Part shown: positions 25,066 through 34,565 of the stretch, piece by piece
Layout of the letters: each line of letters opens with the position of its first letter
How positions within the stretch are numbered: the stretch's first letter is position 1
From: a virus
Reading direction: 5' to 3' (one strand)
DNA length: 57,615 nt
IMG/VR virus record: IMGVR_UViG_3300045911_000150
Span: 1 to 57,615 of that record
Program-made: the position numbers and the translations under genes
Notes under the pieces: generated by a model
Database searches by the model: none
Seen by the model: only the letters and a program-made list of their open reading frames with translations
What the model was told of the DNA's origin: nothing

Positions 25066-26133
25066 GTGGACGCTGAGCAGCCAACAGACAAGCGACTTCG
25101 ACAGCCTTCGGAGTCCGTAATTGTCGGGCAGTTCGACGGCATCAAGAACACCGCGACGCCTGAGCGGCTGGGGCCGAGCGACCTGGAGCGCGCCGTCAAC
25201 GTCGACATCGACAACGAGGGGCAGGTGCGCCGTCGGCGCGGCTACGCCCGGCTCCTGACGGGCAGCTTCCACAGCGCCTGGACGGCGCCCGACGGGCGCA
25301 CCTTCGTCGTGCGCGACGGCCAGCTCGTCCTGCTGCGGCCCGACCTGACTGTCGTCCCTCTCGGGGCGGGCGGCACGCGCCCGATCAGCTACCAGTCTGT
25401 GGGGGGCACAGTCTACTTCTCGTCGCGCTCTGTGAGCGGCAAGATCTTGCCCGATCTGACGGTCGCGCCCTGGGGCCAGACCGGCGGCGACGGGCAGTGG
25501 CTGTCGCCCGTGGTCCGGCCGACCGACACGCTGGGCGAGGTGCAGGGGCGCATCCTGCGCGCGCCGCCGTTGGCCGAGTGGCTGACTCACCACAATGGTC
25601 GGATCTACCTCGCCACCGGGAGCGTGCTCTGGGCCACCGAGATGTTCCTCTACGACTTCGTGGACGCCACCCGGACCTTCTTCCAGTACGAGGCTCCGAT
25701 CACCGGACTGGCGGCGTGCGGCGACGGCTTCTACGTCGGCACGACCGAGGCGGTCTATTTCGTCAGCGGCGCGCTGCGGGAGCTGAACCGGCGCACCGTG
25801 GTGCAGTCTGGCTGCATCCCCGGGTCGATGATCCCGATCACCGGCGACGTGGCCGCCAAGGCCGGCGAGCCGTCGCTGCAGCACCGCGAGGGGGTCATGT
25901 TCATGACGGCCGAGGGGCTGATCGTCGGGTTCAACAACGGCTTCTGCCGCAACATGACGGCCGGCCGGGTCATGTTCCCCAGCGCCGACCGGGTCGCGCC
26001 GATGCTGCGCGAGCAGGACGGGATGCACCACTACCTGGCTGTCGCTCAAACCGGCGGCGCACCGATCTCCCGGGCCAACCTGGGGGACTGGGTCGACATC
26101 GAGATCGTGCGGGGTCCGCGCCGCGCCATCTGA
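25066..26133 (+). CDS. Virion protein, probable beta-propeller (stabilisation/tail type)
   Basis: The protein has 355 residues with a GTG start 7 nt after the previous stop. Repeated beta-blade-like segments are visible (RRRRGYARLLTGSFHSAW, DGRTFVVRDGQLVLL, HNGRIYLATGSVLWATE, FYVGTTEAVYFVSG). The opening, with DLERAVNVDIDNEGQVRRR, matches phage proteins that assemble around the tail tube or head-stabilisation complex. Structural assignment is by pattern. Confidence 0.7.
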   Translation: MDAEQPTDKRLRQPSESVIVGQFDGIKNTATPERLGPSDLERAVNVDIDNEGQVRRRRGYARLLTGSFHSAWTAPDGRTFVVRDGQLVLLRPDLTVVPLGAGGTRPISYQSVGGTVYFSSRSVSGKILPDLTVAPWGQTGGDGQWLSPVVRPTDTLGEVQGRILRAPPLAEWLTHHNGRIYLATGSVLWATEMFLYDFVDATRTFFQYEAPITGLAACGDGFYVGTTEAVYFVSGALRELNRRTVVQSGCIPGSMIPITGDVAAKAGEPSLQHREGVMFMTAEGLIVGFNNGFCRNMTAGRVMFPSADRVAPMLREQDGMHHYLAVAQTGGAPISRANLGDWVDIEIVRGPRRAI

Positions 26134-26140
26134 CCGCCAG

Positions 26141-26169
26141 TTGCTTGCTTGCGCCGTTGAGGATACAGT
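26141..26169 (+). promoter_or_regulatory. Candidate promoter before the 26211 gene
   Basis: TTGCTT, a 17-bp spacer and TACAGT lie in the 77-bp gap downstream of the 26133 stop. The +1 would fall about 35 nt before ATG 26211, which has CAGGAG as its ribosome-binding site. Confidence 0.45.
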
Positions 26170-26210
26170 GCCGCTGCAATACCCTACATCACTTCAGCAG
26201 GAGCGCGCCC

Positions 26211-26756
26211 ATGGAGGGTCTCGAACCGATCTACAAGTCCCTGCCCAGCGGCCTCATGGTGCCCGACGGCAAGCTGCACGTCCACGGCTGGTACCATGGC
26301 CAGATCGTCCGGGATGGCGAGGTGATCGACGAGTTCGAGGCCCCGAACCTGGTGGTCAACCAGGGGCTCGATCTGGTGCTCGACGTGGTGTTCCGCGGGC
26401 AGTCCGGGCCGGGCGCGTGGTACCTCGGCCTCTACCAAGGCACCTACACCCCCGTGGCCACCGTCACCGCCGCCACCATCGCATCCGCGTCCAACGAGCT
26501 GGTCGACTACTCCGAAGCGACGCGGCCGGTGTGGACGCCGGGCGCGGTCGATAACCGCGTGGTGAGCAACAGCGCCTCGCGCGCGACCTTCACCTTCACG
26601 GCGGCGCGCACGGTCCGCGGGGCGTTCCTGATCAACAGCTCGACCAAGAACGGCACGGCAGGCATCCTGGCGTCCGCGTCGAGCTTCGGAACGCCGCGCA
26701 CGGTCGAGTCCTCGGATCAGCTGCTGCTGACCTACAACGTCTCCGCCGCGAGCTGA
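26211..26756 (+). CDS. Virion protein, beta-rich (181 aa)
   Basis: ATG 26211 has AGGAG 8 nt upstream. The first 60 residues (KLHVHGWYHGQIVRDGEVIDE, then APNLVVNQGLDLVLDVVF) resemble a common phage virion module that precedes Ig-like or fibre domains. The remainder is Thr/Ser/Ala-rich beta sequence (GAWYLGLYQGTYTPV). The stop overlaps the next ATG. It is likely a minor tail or capsid-fibre component. Confidence 0.65.
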   Translation: MEGLEPIYKSLPSGLMVPDGKLHVHGWYHGQIVRDGEVIDEFEAPNLVVNQGLDLVLDVVFRGQSGPGAWYLGLYQGTYTPVATVTAATIASASNELVDYSEATRPVWTPGAVDNRVVSNSASRATFTFTAARTVRGAFLINSSTKNGTAGILASASSFGTPRTVESSDQLLLTYNVSAAS

Positions 26757-27925
26757 TGCCTGAGGTCTACGAGGAGGAGGTCGACGGCAAGCCCGACACC
26801 GAGTTTTTGTGCCTTGTCGCGACCATAGCGACTCGGCAGAGGTTTGTGTCGCCCTTCGCTTACTTCAGCGTCTCGGATGAGACGGACTATGCCTGGCTGG
26901 AAGGGCTCAGTCTGAGCGACGGCTTCACCCTGGCGGGCGAGGCTCTGACGGACGCGGCTGCAGCGATCCTGCGGGAGCGGCTCACGCTCGGAGATACCCT
27001 GGCGCCGGGGCTCATGTATGGCCTGCTGGTGCAGACCGTGCTCAGGCTGCAAGACGCGCTGGCGCGGCAGTCCGCGCTGAGCGCGACCGAGACGATCACG
27101 CTCAGCGACGTGACCAGTCTGTTCGACGCCCTGCAGGCCATCGAGCAGGTGGGGCTGAGCGACGCGCTGTTCGGCTCGGTCATCCGGGGCCGGACGCTCA
27201 GCGAGCAGCTCCGGTTGCAGGACACGCTTCTGCGCTTCTTCGGCGCGACGGCCGAGAGCCTGCTCACCATGGCCGACGTGATGAGCACGCTGACCCGACG
27301 TGCGCTCGCAGTCGCCGAGCCGCTGACGGTTGCCGACAGCATGGCGCCTGTGGCCGTGATGCGCGTGACGACTGTCGAGCCGGTTCAGATCACGGCAACC
27401 AGCCTGCTGCAGCTGCTCTACTCGCAGACGCTGAGCGACGAGATCGAGCTGGAGGCCCTGTTCCGCACCCCGCAGGGGGTGGCGACCTGGGCGATGAACA
27501 CGCGCACCGGTGCCGTGACGCAGTACGACAACTTCGCCTTCAACAGCTTCGCGCGACTGGGTCTCCGGTACCTGGGCGCGGCCGACAACGGGCTGTACGA
27601 GCTGGTGGGCGACGACGACGAGGGCGACCCGATCATCGCTACGCTCAAGAGCGGCGCGCTGCAGATGAGCCAGACGCGCCTGCACGGCCTGCGCGCGGTC
27701 TACCTGGGCGTCAACGGCGAGGGCGAGTTCTTCCTGCGCCTCACGGGCGGCAACGGCGAGACCTACCTCTACAGGGTACTAGCGCGCGACATGGAGAACA
27801 CCAAGGTGTGGACAGGGAAGGGTTTGCGCCACCGGTACCTGACCTACGAGCTGATCTCCACCGGGCAGGACTTCGATCTCGACACGATCGAGTTCGTGCC
27901 CATGCGTCCGCGCCGCCGTGTCTGA
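26756..27925 (+). CDS. Virion protein with internal alpha-helical repeats (389 aa)
   Basis: ATG overlaps the preceding TGA. Residues about 40-235 contain loosely repeated segments of 18-25 residues with L-S-D or L-x-L-x-D-x-L patterns (GLSLSDGFTLAGEALTDA, ERLTLGDTLAPG, ETITLSDVTSLFDAL). A C-terminal globular domain (about 245-389) begins ATWAMNTRTGAVTQYDNFAF. The repeat region may form an elongated shaft. No enzyme motif is visible; a tail or spike role is inferred from the neighbours. Confidence 0.65.
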   Translation: MPEVYEEEVDGKPDTEFLCLVATIATRQRFVSPFAYFSVSDETDYAWLEGLSLSDGFTLAGEALTDAAAAILRERLTLGDTLAPGLMYGLLVQTVLRLQDALARQSALSATETITLSDVTSLFDALQAIEQVGLSDALFGSVIRGRTLSEQLRLQDTLLRFFGATAESLLTMADVMSTLTRRALAVAEPLTVADSMAPVAVMRVTTVEPVQITATSLLQLLYSQTLSDEIELEALFRTPQGVATWAMNTRTGAVTQYDNFAFNSFARLGLRYLGAADNGLYELVGDDDEGDPIIATLKSGALQMSQTRLHGLRAVYLGVNGEGEFFLRLTGGNGETYLYRVLARDMENTKVWTGKGLRHRYLTYELISTGQDFDLDTIEFVPMRPRRRV

Positions 27926-28925
27926 GCGATCAGGATCCGCCCTGCCGCGGTTCAATCCGCTGGTCAACGTCGTGGCGGGTCCGCCATCTGCTGCAGGCAT
28001 GTTCCAGCCACCCGCTGTCGTAGCGCCTGTCCGCGTCCTGGGGGTCGAGAACCCGTTTGCCGCGAGAGCCATCGTGGACGGGCTGGCGCAGCAGATCAAC
28101 GCTTTCTACCAGATGGCCCAGATGCAGCACCAGATGGCGGGTCGCGGGTTCAGCCACCAGCTGCGGGAGGTGAACGGCGCGCGGCTGCGGTTCATCGCCA
28201 ACGGCGGGCAGTCGATGGTCGAGGTCATGCCCGCGATCGAACCGCTGATCGAGCCGCTGGTCGAGCCGCTGCCATCTCCCGAGCTATCGCCGGTAATGCT
28301 GCGCGAGTCCTGGGTTGCGCGGTACAGATTCGTCGCTTGGGGAGGTCCTCACCGCGGGCCCGGCCTCTCGACGGGGGTGGTGTCGCCTGCCCAGCTGAGT
28401 CAGTTCGGGGACAATGCGGTCGCGCGGGCCCGAGGACCCGGCACGGCTCTAGACCAGCGGTTCAGCGTCCTGAGAAACTCGCAGACCGCATTCTGGCAGG
28501 GCGTGCAGCTGTCGCCGACTCAAGCGTATTTCTCGACGTTCTACTGGGCGCTCGGGTTCGTCGGCTTCAACACCCGCAAAGAAGCCGAGGAATGGACCCC
28601 TCCTTCATCGGGCGCGAGCCTGTGGTCGCTCGCCATCCCCGGCAACGTCTTCTACAACATCGGCACACCCGAGAATCCTCAGATCGTGTTCTGGGCTTAT
28701 TCGACCTGGGTGCTACCGCCTGCGATGGTACCCTTTACGCCCATGCCTAGCCCGACCAAGCTGGATGTCTTCCGTACGTCCGCAGAGGCATACAACATGG
28801 CGCGTACTCTGGTGCCTGGCCTTGGTTTGCCGAGCGATGTGATCCAGGCTCGCTTCCCGGAGCTGGACACGGTCCAGCTGTTCGCGCTGATAGACTGGCC
28901 TCCTCCGCCGGCACCTGTCGGGTGA
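27918..28925 (+). CDS. Hypothetical virion protein (335 aa)
   Basis: It begins at a GTG that overlaps the previous gene by 8 nt. The middle has a Pro/Glu repeat (IEPLIEPLVEPLPSPELSP, about 108-126), then Trp-rich beta sequence (AWGGPHRGPGLSTG, IPGNVFYNIGTPENPQIVFW). No family is recognised. Its place in the late operon suggests a structural or tail role. Confidence 0.6.
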   Translation: MSERSGSALPRFNPLVNVVAGPPSAAGMFQPPAVVAPVRVLGVENPFAARAIVDGLAQQINAFYQMAQMQHQMAGRGFSHQLREVNGARLRFIANGGQSMVEVMPAIEPLIEPLVEPLPSPELSPVMLRESWVARYRFVAWGGPHRGPGLSTGVVSPAQLSQFGDNAVARARGPGTALDQRFSVLRNSQTAFWQGVQLSPTQAYFSTFYWALGFVGFNTRKEAEEWTPPSSGASLWSLAIPGNVFYNIGTPENPQIVFWAYSTWVLPPAMVPFTPMPSPTKLDVFRTSAEAYNMARTLVPGLGLPSDVIQARFPELDTVQLFALIDWPPPPAPVG

Positions 28926-28938
28926 TTGCCCGACGGCG

Positions 28939-28967
28939 TTGCCCTGACCGGCGACGTGAGGTAGTGT
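28939..28967 (+). promoter_or_regulatory. Candidate promoter before the coiled-coil virion protein
   Basis: TTGCCC, a 17-bp spacer and TAGTGT lie in the 85-bp gap after 28925. The -10 is identical to that of the minus-strand promoter at 50034-50062. Confidence 0.5.
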
Positions 28968-29010
28968 AGCCGTGCGAGCAGGAGGCAGGCATGTCGCTGG
29001 GGTGGGCACA

Positions 29011-30897
29011 ATGAGCAGGTTTGCGACCGCAGCGGCGCTGATCGGCGGAGGACCGTTCCCGCAGGATCCGACGCCGTTCGTGTCCTATGCGCTGCAGTTC
29101 GTCGGCGCGCTGCAGGACGCTGCCACGAACCTGAACCCGCCTCAGATCGCGGTCAGCCAGATTCAGACTCCGCCGGTCCCGCAGTTCTACAACGTCAACC
29201 GCCCGACGCTGCAGCCGATCACCTTCTCGCTGCCGCCGATCCCGACCGAGTTCACCGGCCAGTTGAACGTGGACGGCCTGCTGCCGGCGCCCTTCGATGC
29301 GAGCCCGCCGACGCTGGTGCTGGGCGCTGTGCCGACCGCCGAGTTCGACCCGCTGCCCACGGCGCCGGGGGTGGACCTGTCGTTCGTGATGCCCGAGCTG
29401 GACCTGAGCCTGCCGACCGCGCCGGAACTTCTCAGCATCTCGGTGTCTACCTTCAACGGCATCTCGCTGCCCGCCCCGCCCGGGCCTGGCGATGAGCCGG
29501 TGCTGAACATCGTGGCGCCGACGATCCGCGAGTACGTGCCGGGTACCCAATACAGCTCGGCTCTGCTGACCGCGCTGGAGGGCGAGCTGCTGCGGCGAAT
29601 CACCGACGGCGGCACGATGCTCAACCCGGCCGTCGAGGGTGCCATCTGGGATCGCGGCCGGGAGCGCGAGGCCGAGACGCTGCGGGTCAAGCTGGACGAC
29701 CTGGAGCGGATGGAATCGCTCGGCTACGCCCTGCCCAGCGGCGTCTGGCTGGACGCGCGGCTGAAGATCCAGACCGAGCATGCCGCTGCCAGCCGGGGGC
29801 TGTCGCGCGAGATCATGGTCGAGCAGGCGAAGCTGGAGCTGGAAGGCGTCAGGCAGGCGCTGGAGATTGCCCAGCGCGTCGAAGCCCAGAACATGCAGAT
29901 TGCCAACCAGATCGAGCAGCGGGCCTTCGAGGCCGCGCGCTACGCCACCGAGGCCGGGGTGGCCATCTACAACGCTCGGGTGCAGGCTTTCGGCGCCTTC
30001 GTCGATGTCTACCGGGCCAAGGTGCAGGCCTACGAGGCGCGCATCCGTGGCGAGCTGGCGCGCGTCGAGGCGTACAAGCTGGAGATCGACGCCGAGCGGC
30101 TCAAGGTCCAGGTCAACCAGTCGCGGGTCGAGCAGTTCAAGGTGCTGACCGACGCGGCGCTGGCCGCGATCGAGGTCTACAAGGCCGAGATCGGCGGCAT
30201 TCAGGCCCGGGCCGAGATCGAGAAGCTGCGAGTGCAGATTTTCGGCGAGCAGGTGCGCGGCTACTCCGCGCAGGTCAACGCCTACACCGCCAGTGTCGAA
30301 GCGTTCCGGGCGGCCACGCAGGCCGAGGTGGCGCGGCAGGAAGTTTACCGGTCCACGGTGCAGGCCTACAGTGCCCGGGTGGACGCTGGCGGCAAGCTGG
30401 TCAACGCGCGGGTCACCGAGTTCGAGGCGCGGGCGCGGGCCAAAGAGAACGAGTGGCGGGCCTACCAGGCGCGTGCAGGCGCCGAGAGCGACCGGGTGCG
30501 GGCGCTGGCAGGGATCAACGAGGCGGTGGCCCGGGTCTACGCGGCCGAGGCCGGTGCAGCGGCGTCCTACAATGAGGTGCTGGCTCGCCAGTGGCAGGCC
30601 GCTACCCAGCTGTCGATCAACCTGGCCAATGTGTCGCTGGAGCAGGCCAAGGCCAACGCGCAGCTTTACATGCTGCAGCAAAGCATGATCATGGATGCGG
30701 CGAAGGTGGGGGCCACGGTGTCTGCTCAGATGGGTGCGGCGGCGCTGTCGGCCAACAGCTTCTCGACATCGTTCTCGAACAGCCGCTCGGTCTCGGCCAA
30801 CATGAGCGAGACCTACTCGACGAGCACCAGCAAAAGCGAGAGCAAAAGCGACAGCTACTCGCGTTCGTTCAGCGAAGTCAAATCTCTCAACGTGTAA
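29011..30897 (+). CDS. Long coiled-coil virion protein (628 aa)
   Basis: ATG 29011 is preferred over upstream GTG because GGGTGGG lies at Shine-Dalgarno distance. The first 180 residues are Pro-rich and non-helical. Residues about 220-560 are a near-continuous Ala/Glu/Arg helix with periodic VYRAKVQAYEARI-type segments. The C-terminus is Ser-rich (FSTSFSNSRSVSANMSET, then SKSESKSDSYSRSFSE). The shape suggests a rod or tail-needle/ejection component. No enzymatic motif is seen. Confidence 0.7.
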   Translation: MSRFATAAALIGGGPFPQDPTPFVSYALQFVGALQDAATNLNPPQIAVSQIQTPPVPQFYNVNRPTLQPITFSLPPIPTEFTGQLNVDGLLPAPFDASPPTLVLGAVPTAEFDPLPTAPGVDLSFVMPELDLSLPTAPELLSISVSTFNGISLPAPPGPGDEPVLNIVAPTIREYVPGTQYSSALLTALEGELLRRITDGGTMLNPAVEGAIWDRGREREAETLRVKLDDLERMESLGYALPSGVWLDARLKIQTEHAAASRGLSREIMVEQAKLELEGVRQALEIAQRVEAQNMQIANQIEQRAFEAARYATEAGVAIYNARVQAFGAFVDVYRAKVQAYEARIRGELARVEAYKLEIDAERLKVQVNQSRVEQFKVLTDAALAAIEVYKAEIGGIQARAEIEKLRVQIFGEQVRGYSAQVNAYTASVEAFRAATQAEVARQEVYRSTVQAYSARVDAGGKLVNARVTEFEARARAKENEWRAYQARAGAESDRVRALAGINEAVARVYAAEAGAAASYNEVLARQWQAATQLSINLANVSLEQAKANAQLYMLQQSMIMDAAKVGATVSAQMGAAALSANSFSTSFSNSRSVSANMSETYSTSTSKSESKSDSYSRSFSEVKSLNV

Positions 30898-30910
30898 GGA
30901 GGGCACCAGG

Positions 30911-31522
30911 ATGAGCATCAACTGGTCGGGGTTGGCTGCACAGAAATACGCCATCATGGAGCAGCAGGCGCGCGCCGGGATGATCTCGGCGCAGGCGCAG
31001 CAGCGCAACGCCGCGACATCGGCCTCGCTGGCCCCGGCCTCGATCGCGGACACCGAGGCGCAGGCTGCGCTGCGGCGCATGCAGGCCGAGCAGATGCCGC
31101 TGGACAGCGCGGCTCAGCGCGAGCTGCAGCAGGCGCAGGCGGGCCTGACGCGGGCCAACACGCAGCTCGTCGGCGAGCAGGCCATCACGGAGGGGATGCG
31201 GGACAACGTCAGGGCCTTCCTGGGCGCGTTCGACCTGTCGCGAGGCACCAACCTGCTGGACGCTCTCAAGTCGACCCAGCCGGCTGCTCCAATGCTCGGT
31301 GCGCCGGAGCCCGAGCCCCCCTTGGTCAGGCGTGGTGGGCGGCTCGGTCTCGCCGCCGGGACGGCGCGGGTGCCCGGCAAGGGGTCGCCGAAGAAGGACA
31401 CGGTTCCGGCCAAGCTGGCGCCCGGCGAAGCGGTGCTGAACGCTGCTGCGGCCGAGAACCTGGGACGGGGGCTGATCGCTGCACTGAACGCCCAGGGCGC
31501 ACAGCAGCTGGGCCTGATCTGA
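30911..31522 (+). CDS. Virion protein with C-terminal GxG-DTVPAxLxPGEAVLN motif (203 aa)
   Basis: AAGGAGG precedes ATG. The first 130 residues are a helical, Gln/Ala-rich segment (SAQAQQRNAATSASLAPAS). The end (PGKGSPKKDTVPAKLAPGEA and the following VLN) is a recurrent module at the C-termini of phage structural proteins, where it is thought to mediate virion association. It is the last gene of the rightward late operon and converges on the minus-strand primase gene with a 13-bp gap. Confidence 0.7.
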   Translation: MSINWSGLAAQKYAIMEQQARAGMISAQAQQRNAATSASLAPASIADTEAQAALRRMQAEQMPLDSAAQRELQQAQAGLTRANTQLVGEQAITEGMRDNVRAFLGAFDLSRGTNLLDALKSTQPAAPMLGAPEPEPPLVRRGGRLGLAAGTARVPGKGSPKKDTVPAKLAPGEAVLNAAAAENLGRGLIAALNAQGAQQLGLI

Positions 31523-31535
31523 CGACTCCTCCCTG

Positions 31536-34505
31536 TCAGGTCACGGCTCTGGTCGCTCCCTTCACTGGCGCGGTCGCTGTCTGGCTGTCCCCCACAACGG
31601 ACAGATTGACCGCGCCAGTGATCTCCGGGTGCTTCATGTCGAGCAGGAAGCACCGGGACTGCATCTTCGCATACTCGGTGCCGCGCCCCATGATCACCCG
31701 CGCGTGGGGGTCCAGCACCATCCGCATCGCACGGCCGTCGGGCAGGTAGGTGATGTGCTGCAGCTCGCTGAGGATCTTGGTGAGGTCCGCGCCGACCTTG
31801 CTGCAGTAATCCTTGAACCCCTTCTTGGACACGGCGAGCACCTTGGTCTCCCAGTCGAAGTGACCTGCCACGGGGCCGGTCGGGCCGCGCATGACGTAGG
31901 GGCCGCTCGCCCCCCGGCCGGTGATCAGAATCTGGCCCGAGACCAGCTCCAGATAGTCCGCGAGGATGCTGGCGGAACTGCCGTACTCCGCCACGATGAC
32001 GCCCCGCATGGAGGACATCAGGTCGGTCACAGCCCACTGGTGCAGCATCCGCATGTCGTAGGCGATCAGCCGCAGCTCCTGGGCGATCTCGCCAGCGACC
32101 AGCACGGCGGCGATCCCGGCGGACCAGAACCGCTCGGCGGCCTGCACAGCCACCTCCTTGTCGATCTGCTTCATCTTGTTCCGTACCCGCGCGATCACCG
32201 CGTCGTAGTGGGTCACGACGTGGGCGATGAACAACTCGCCAACATGGCCATAGTTCTCGCGCAGGGCGTACAGGTAGTCGTCCGCCTCGTGCTTCTGGTG
32301 GGCGTTCCCGGGCCGCATCCGCAGCTCGATCACCCGCATCGACCCGGCCGTGCCTGCGGCGTTCTCGTGGGACAGCAGGCTGTGCAGCGAGTTGTTCGCC
32401 GTGCAGATCATGATGGTCGACTTCTCGCCGCCGCCCGGACGGCGCTCCTTGCCATCGCGGGTGAGCCCGACGCGCCCCTCGGGCTGGGTCACGTTCATCA
32501 CCAGCTCCTGGGCGTCCCGAGGGTGCATCGTGGTGATCTCGTCCACGCAGACCGGAAGGCTGCCCATGGTGACCATGCGTTGCGCACGGGCCTTCTGCGT
32601 GGCGCCGTGGTTGGTCCCGTTCAGGGGGAACTTGGTCGGGTGCGCCCAGAGCGAGGCCGCTGTGTAGAGGCTGGTGGACTTTGATGCGCCGGGCTCGCCG
32701 GTCGCGTTGACCACCACCCCGTGGTGGCCGGTCATGTGGAACAGCGGTGCCGCGAGCGAGGCGAGCACGAGGAACTGGTGGGCCTGGTACTGCGGGTGCT
32801 GGTAGAACCGCAGCAGCTCGACCTGACGCTCCAGCGTCCCGGCCTTGGAGATGCTGTGCGACGAGCTCTCGGCGTGCTGGGTCAGCTGCGCCGGGATGAC
32901 CTTGCCGTCGCGGGTGAAGGATCGCGCGGGGAGCACGAACCGGGTGAAGTCGTCGTGCCACCCCAGGGTATTGTGGCTGGGGTCAGCCGCCTGCTGCTTC
33001 TGCAGCTCCGAGATGTACGCGGACATGTATTCCTGAATCTCCTTGACATGTGCTGGTCTAGGATAGACGCCGTTGTTGGACAGCTGAGATGCGAGCACGT
33101 CGCCGCGATACAAGGAGGCGGCGTCGATCACGAAGTCCTTGACCTCGCCCCGGGGCAAGTGGACGCGCCACATCTGCTGCTCGATCCCGCGGTCGGCGTC
33201 CACGATCCGCCGGATGGGATACAGGTCATGGCTGTAGATCACCATTGTGACTTCGTCGCCGTCCCGGTTCGTGTGGATCATGCCGACCCCGCCCGACTTC
33301 AGCCGGATGAACGGCGGGGGCGGGTCGGGCAGCTGAACGACTTCCTCGACCAGTGCCTCGACCGGCAGCACAGGCGCAGGCGCCGGGTCCTTGAGCCGCG
33401 CAGCGGCCAGCGGCGACTTGATCCTCCCAGCATGTGGGCAGGTATCGCATATGGCGTTGCCGCACCGCTCGGCGATCACGGCGCAGGTCGTGGGCCCCAC
33501 ATCGCGGTCTTTCAGATGCGCCAGCTTTCTGTCAGTTTCCTCGCGGGTGTAGTTGGGGTGCCCGGCGGACAGCTTGTGGCACCACTCCTCGCCGTCCTCG
33601 ACGTGCCGGATCAGCTGCAGCATGGCGTACCAGGCAGGCTCGGTCACGTTGCCGAGGGCCTTGGCGAACGCCCTGACCTGCCCGCACACCCGACCCAAGG
33701 CCTTCAGGCTCACCGGAGGGCCGTCGTAGACGCGGTCCAGGTTGCTGCCCAGCTCCTCACTGCCCGGCGGCGGTGCGGCCACAGGGCGGCTCTCCAGCGC
33801 CTCTGACGGGGCGCCCACGAGGATCAGGCCGGTCTGCAAGTGCTGAGCCATCGCCTCGGGCGTGAGCGGCTCCGAGGGGCGCAGAACCTTGACGGGCTTC
33901 GGGTTCTCTCGGTCCTTCAGGTTGAAGGTGCCCGCAACGCGCAGCACCGAGGCGGTGTCGGTCGTCCGCATAGGGTCGACCCGTAGCATGTGGGCGTTGG
34001 CCAGGCGCTTGAGGCGTGTCGCCAGCTGCCGCCAGTCGTCCGAGGGAATGCTCTCGGTCAGCCGCCAGTAAGCGTGGATGCCGCGCCCGGACGACACCAG
34101 CATGGGTGGGGGTAGGCGAGTCTCGGCAGTGAACCTGTCCAGCGCCTCGATCGCGGTGGCCTGGTCGGGATACTTGTCCTCGTCCGGGCCGATGTCGAGG
34201 TCGAAGAACAGGCAGCGCGCGGCACGCATGTTGCGCTGGGTGCGCACCTCGTAGGCGCCCAGGGTGCCTGTCTTGCGATCCGGCTTGCGGGGATTCCAGA
34301 CGCGCGGCTCGCGCAGGGCGTGGACGCAGAAGAAGATGTCGGTCTGCGCGCGAGCCCGCTGGGCGAACGCGGCAGCCTCGGCGATGGTATCGAAGACCTT
34401 GTGCGCATAGACCGTGGTCGTCGTGCCGGGAATCTGAAACGGTATCGCCAGCGCGTATGGGCCTGATTCAGGCCAGACGGCCCGCAAGAAGTCGGCAGAT
34501 GTCAT
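31536..34505 (-). CDS. PrimPol-type primase fused to DUF927 helicase (989 aa)
   Basis: The N-terminal archaeo-eukaryotic primase/polymerase domain has FFDLDIG (acids D102, D104), SSGRGIHAYW (138-147) and the third acid near D177. A Cys cluster follows (C341, C348, C353, C356; zinc-ribbon-like). The C-terminal DUF927 helicase has Walker A GEPGASKST (603-611) and Walker B VCVDEIT (652-658). It would prime and unwind at phage forks. ATG 34505 is chosen over TTG 34520; no strong ribosome-binding site is visible. It is the last gene of the replication operon. Confidence 0.9.
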   Translation of the reverse strand: MTSADFLRAVWPESGPYALAIPFQIPGTTTTVYAHKVFDTIAEAAAFAQRARAQTDIFFCVHALREPRVWNPRKPDRKTGTLGAYEVRTQRNMRAARCLFFDLDIGPDEDKYPDQATAIEALDRFTAETRLPPPMLVSSGRGIHAYWRLTESIPSDDWRQLATRLKRLANAHMLRVDPMRTTDTASVLRVAGTFNLKDRENPKPVKVLRPSEPLTPEAMAQHLQTGLILVGAPSEALESRPVAAPPPGSEELGSNLDRVYDGPPVSLKALGRVCGQVRAFAKALGNVTEPAWYAMLQLIRHVEDGEEWCHKLSAGHPNYTREETDRKLAHLKDRDVGPTTCAVIAERCGNAICDTCPHAGRIKSPLAAARLKDPAPAPVLPVEALVEEVVQLPDPPPPFIRLKSGGVGMIHTNRDGDEVTMVIYSHDLYPIRRIVDADRGIEQQMWRVHLPRGEVKDFVIDAASLYRGDVLASQLSNNGVYPRPAHVKEIQEYMSAYISELQKQQAADPSHNTLGWHDDFTRFVLPARSFTRDGKVIPAQLTQHAESSSHSISKAGTLERQVELLRFYQHPQYQAHQFLVLASLAAPLFHMTGHHGVVVNATGEPGASKSTSLYTAASLWAHPTKFPLNGTNHGATQKARAQRMVTMGSLPVCVDEITTMHPRDAQELVMNVTQPEGRVGLTRDGKERRPGGGEKSTIMICTANNSLHSLLSHENAAGTAGSMRVIELRMRPGNAHQKHEADDYLYALRENYGHVGELFIAHVVTHYDAVIARVRNKMKQIDKEVAVQAAERFWSAGIAAVLVAGEIAQELRLIAYDMRMLHQWAVTDLMSSMRGVIVAEYGSSASILADYLELVSGQILITGRGASGPYVMRGPTGPVAGHFDWETKVLAVSKKGFKDYCSKVGADLTKILSELQHITYLPDGRAMRMVLDPHARVIMGRGTEYAKMQSRCFLLDMKHPEITGAVNLSVVGDSQTATAPVKGATRAVT

Positions 34506-34531
34506 GCGCGCACCCGGCAAGAATGTGAGGG

Positions 34532-34559
34532 TGCGCCCCCTGCAGGTGCGGGGGGCGCA
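34532..34559 (-). terminator. Hairpin between SSB and primase-helicase genes
   Basis: TGCGCCCCC (34532-34540) pairs perfectly with GGGGGCGCA (34551-34559) around a 10-nt loop. There is no U-run, so partial attenuation or mRNA processing upstream of the primase gene is more likely than full termination. Confidence 0.5.
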
Positions 34560-34565
34560 GCGATG

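Noticed and set aside
33043-33070. Plus-strand TTGACA inside the primase-helicase gene
   Set aside because: No acceptable -10 follows at 16-18 bp, and there is no plus-strand gene downstream.
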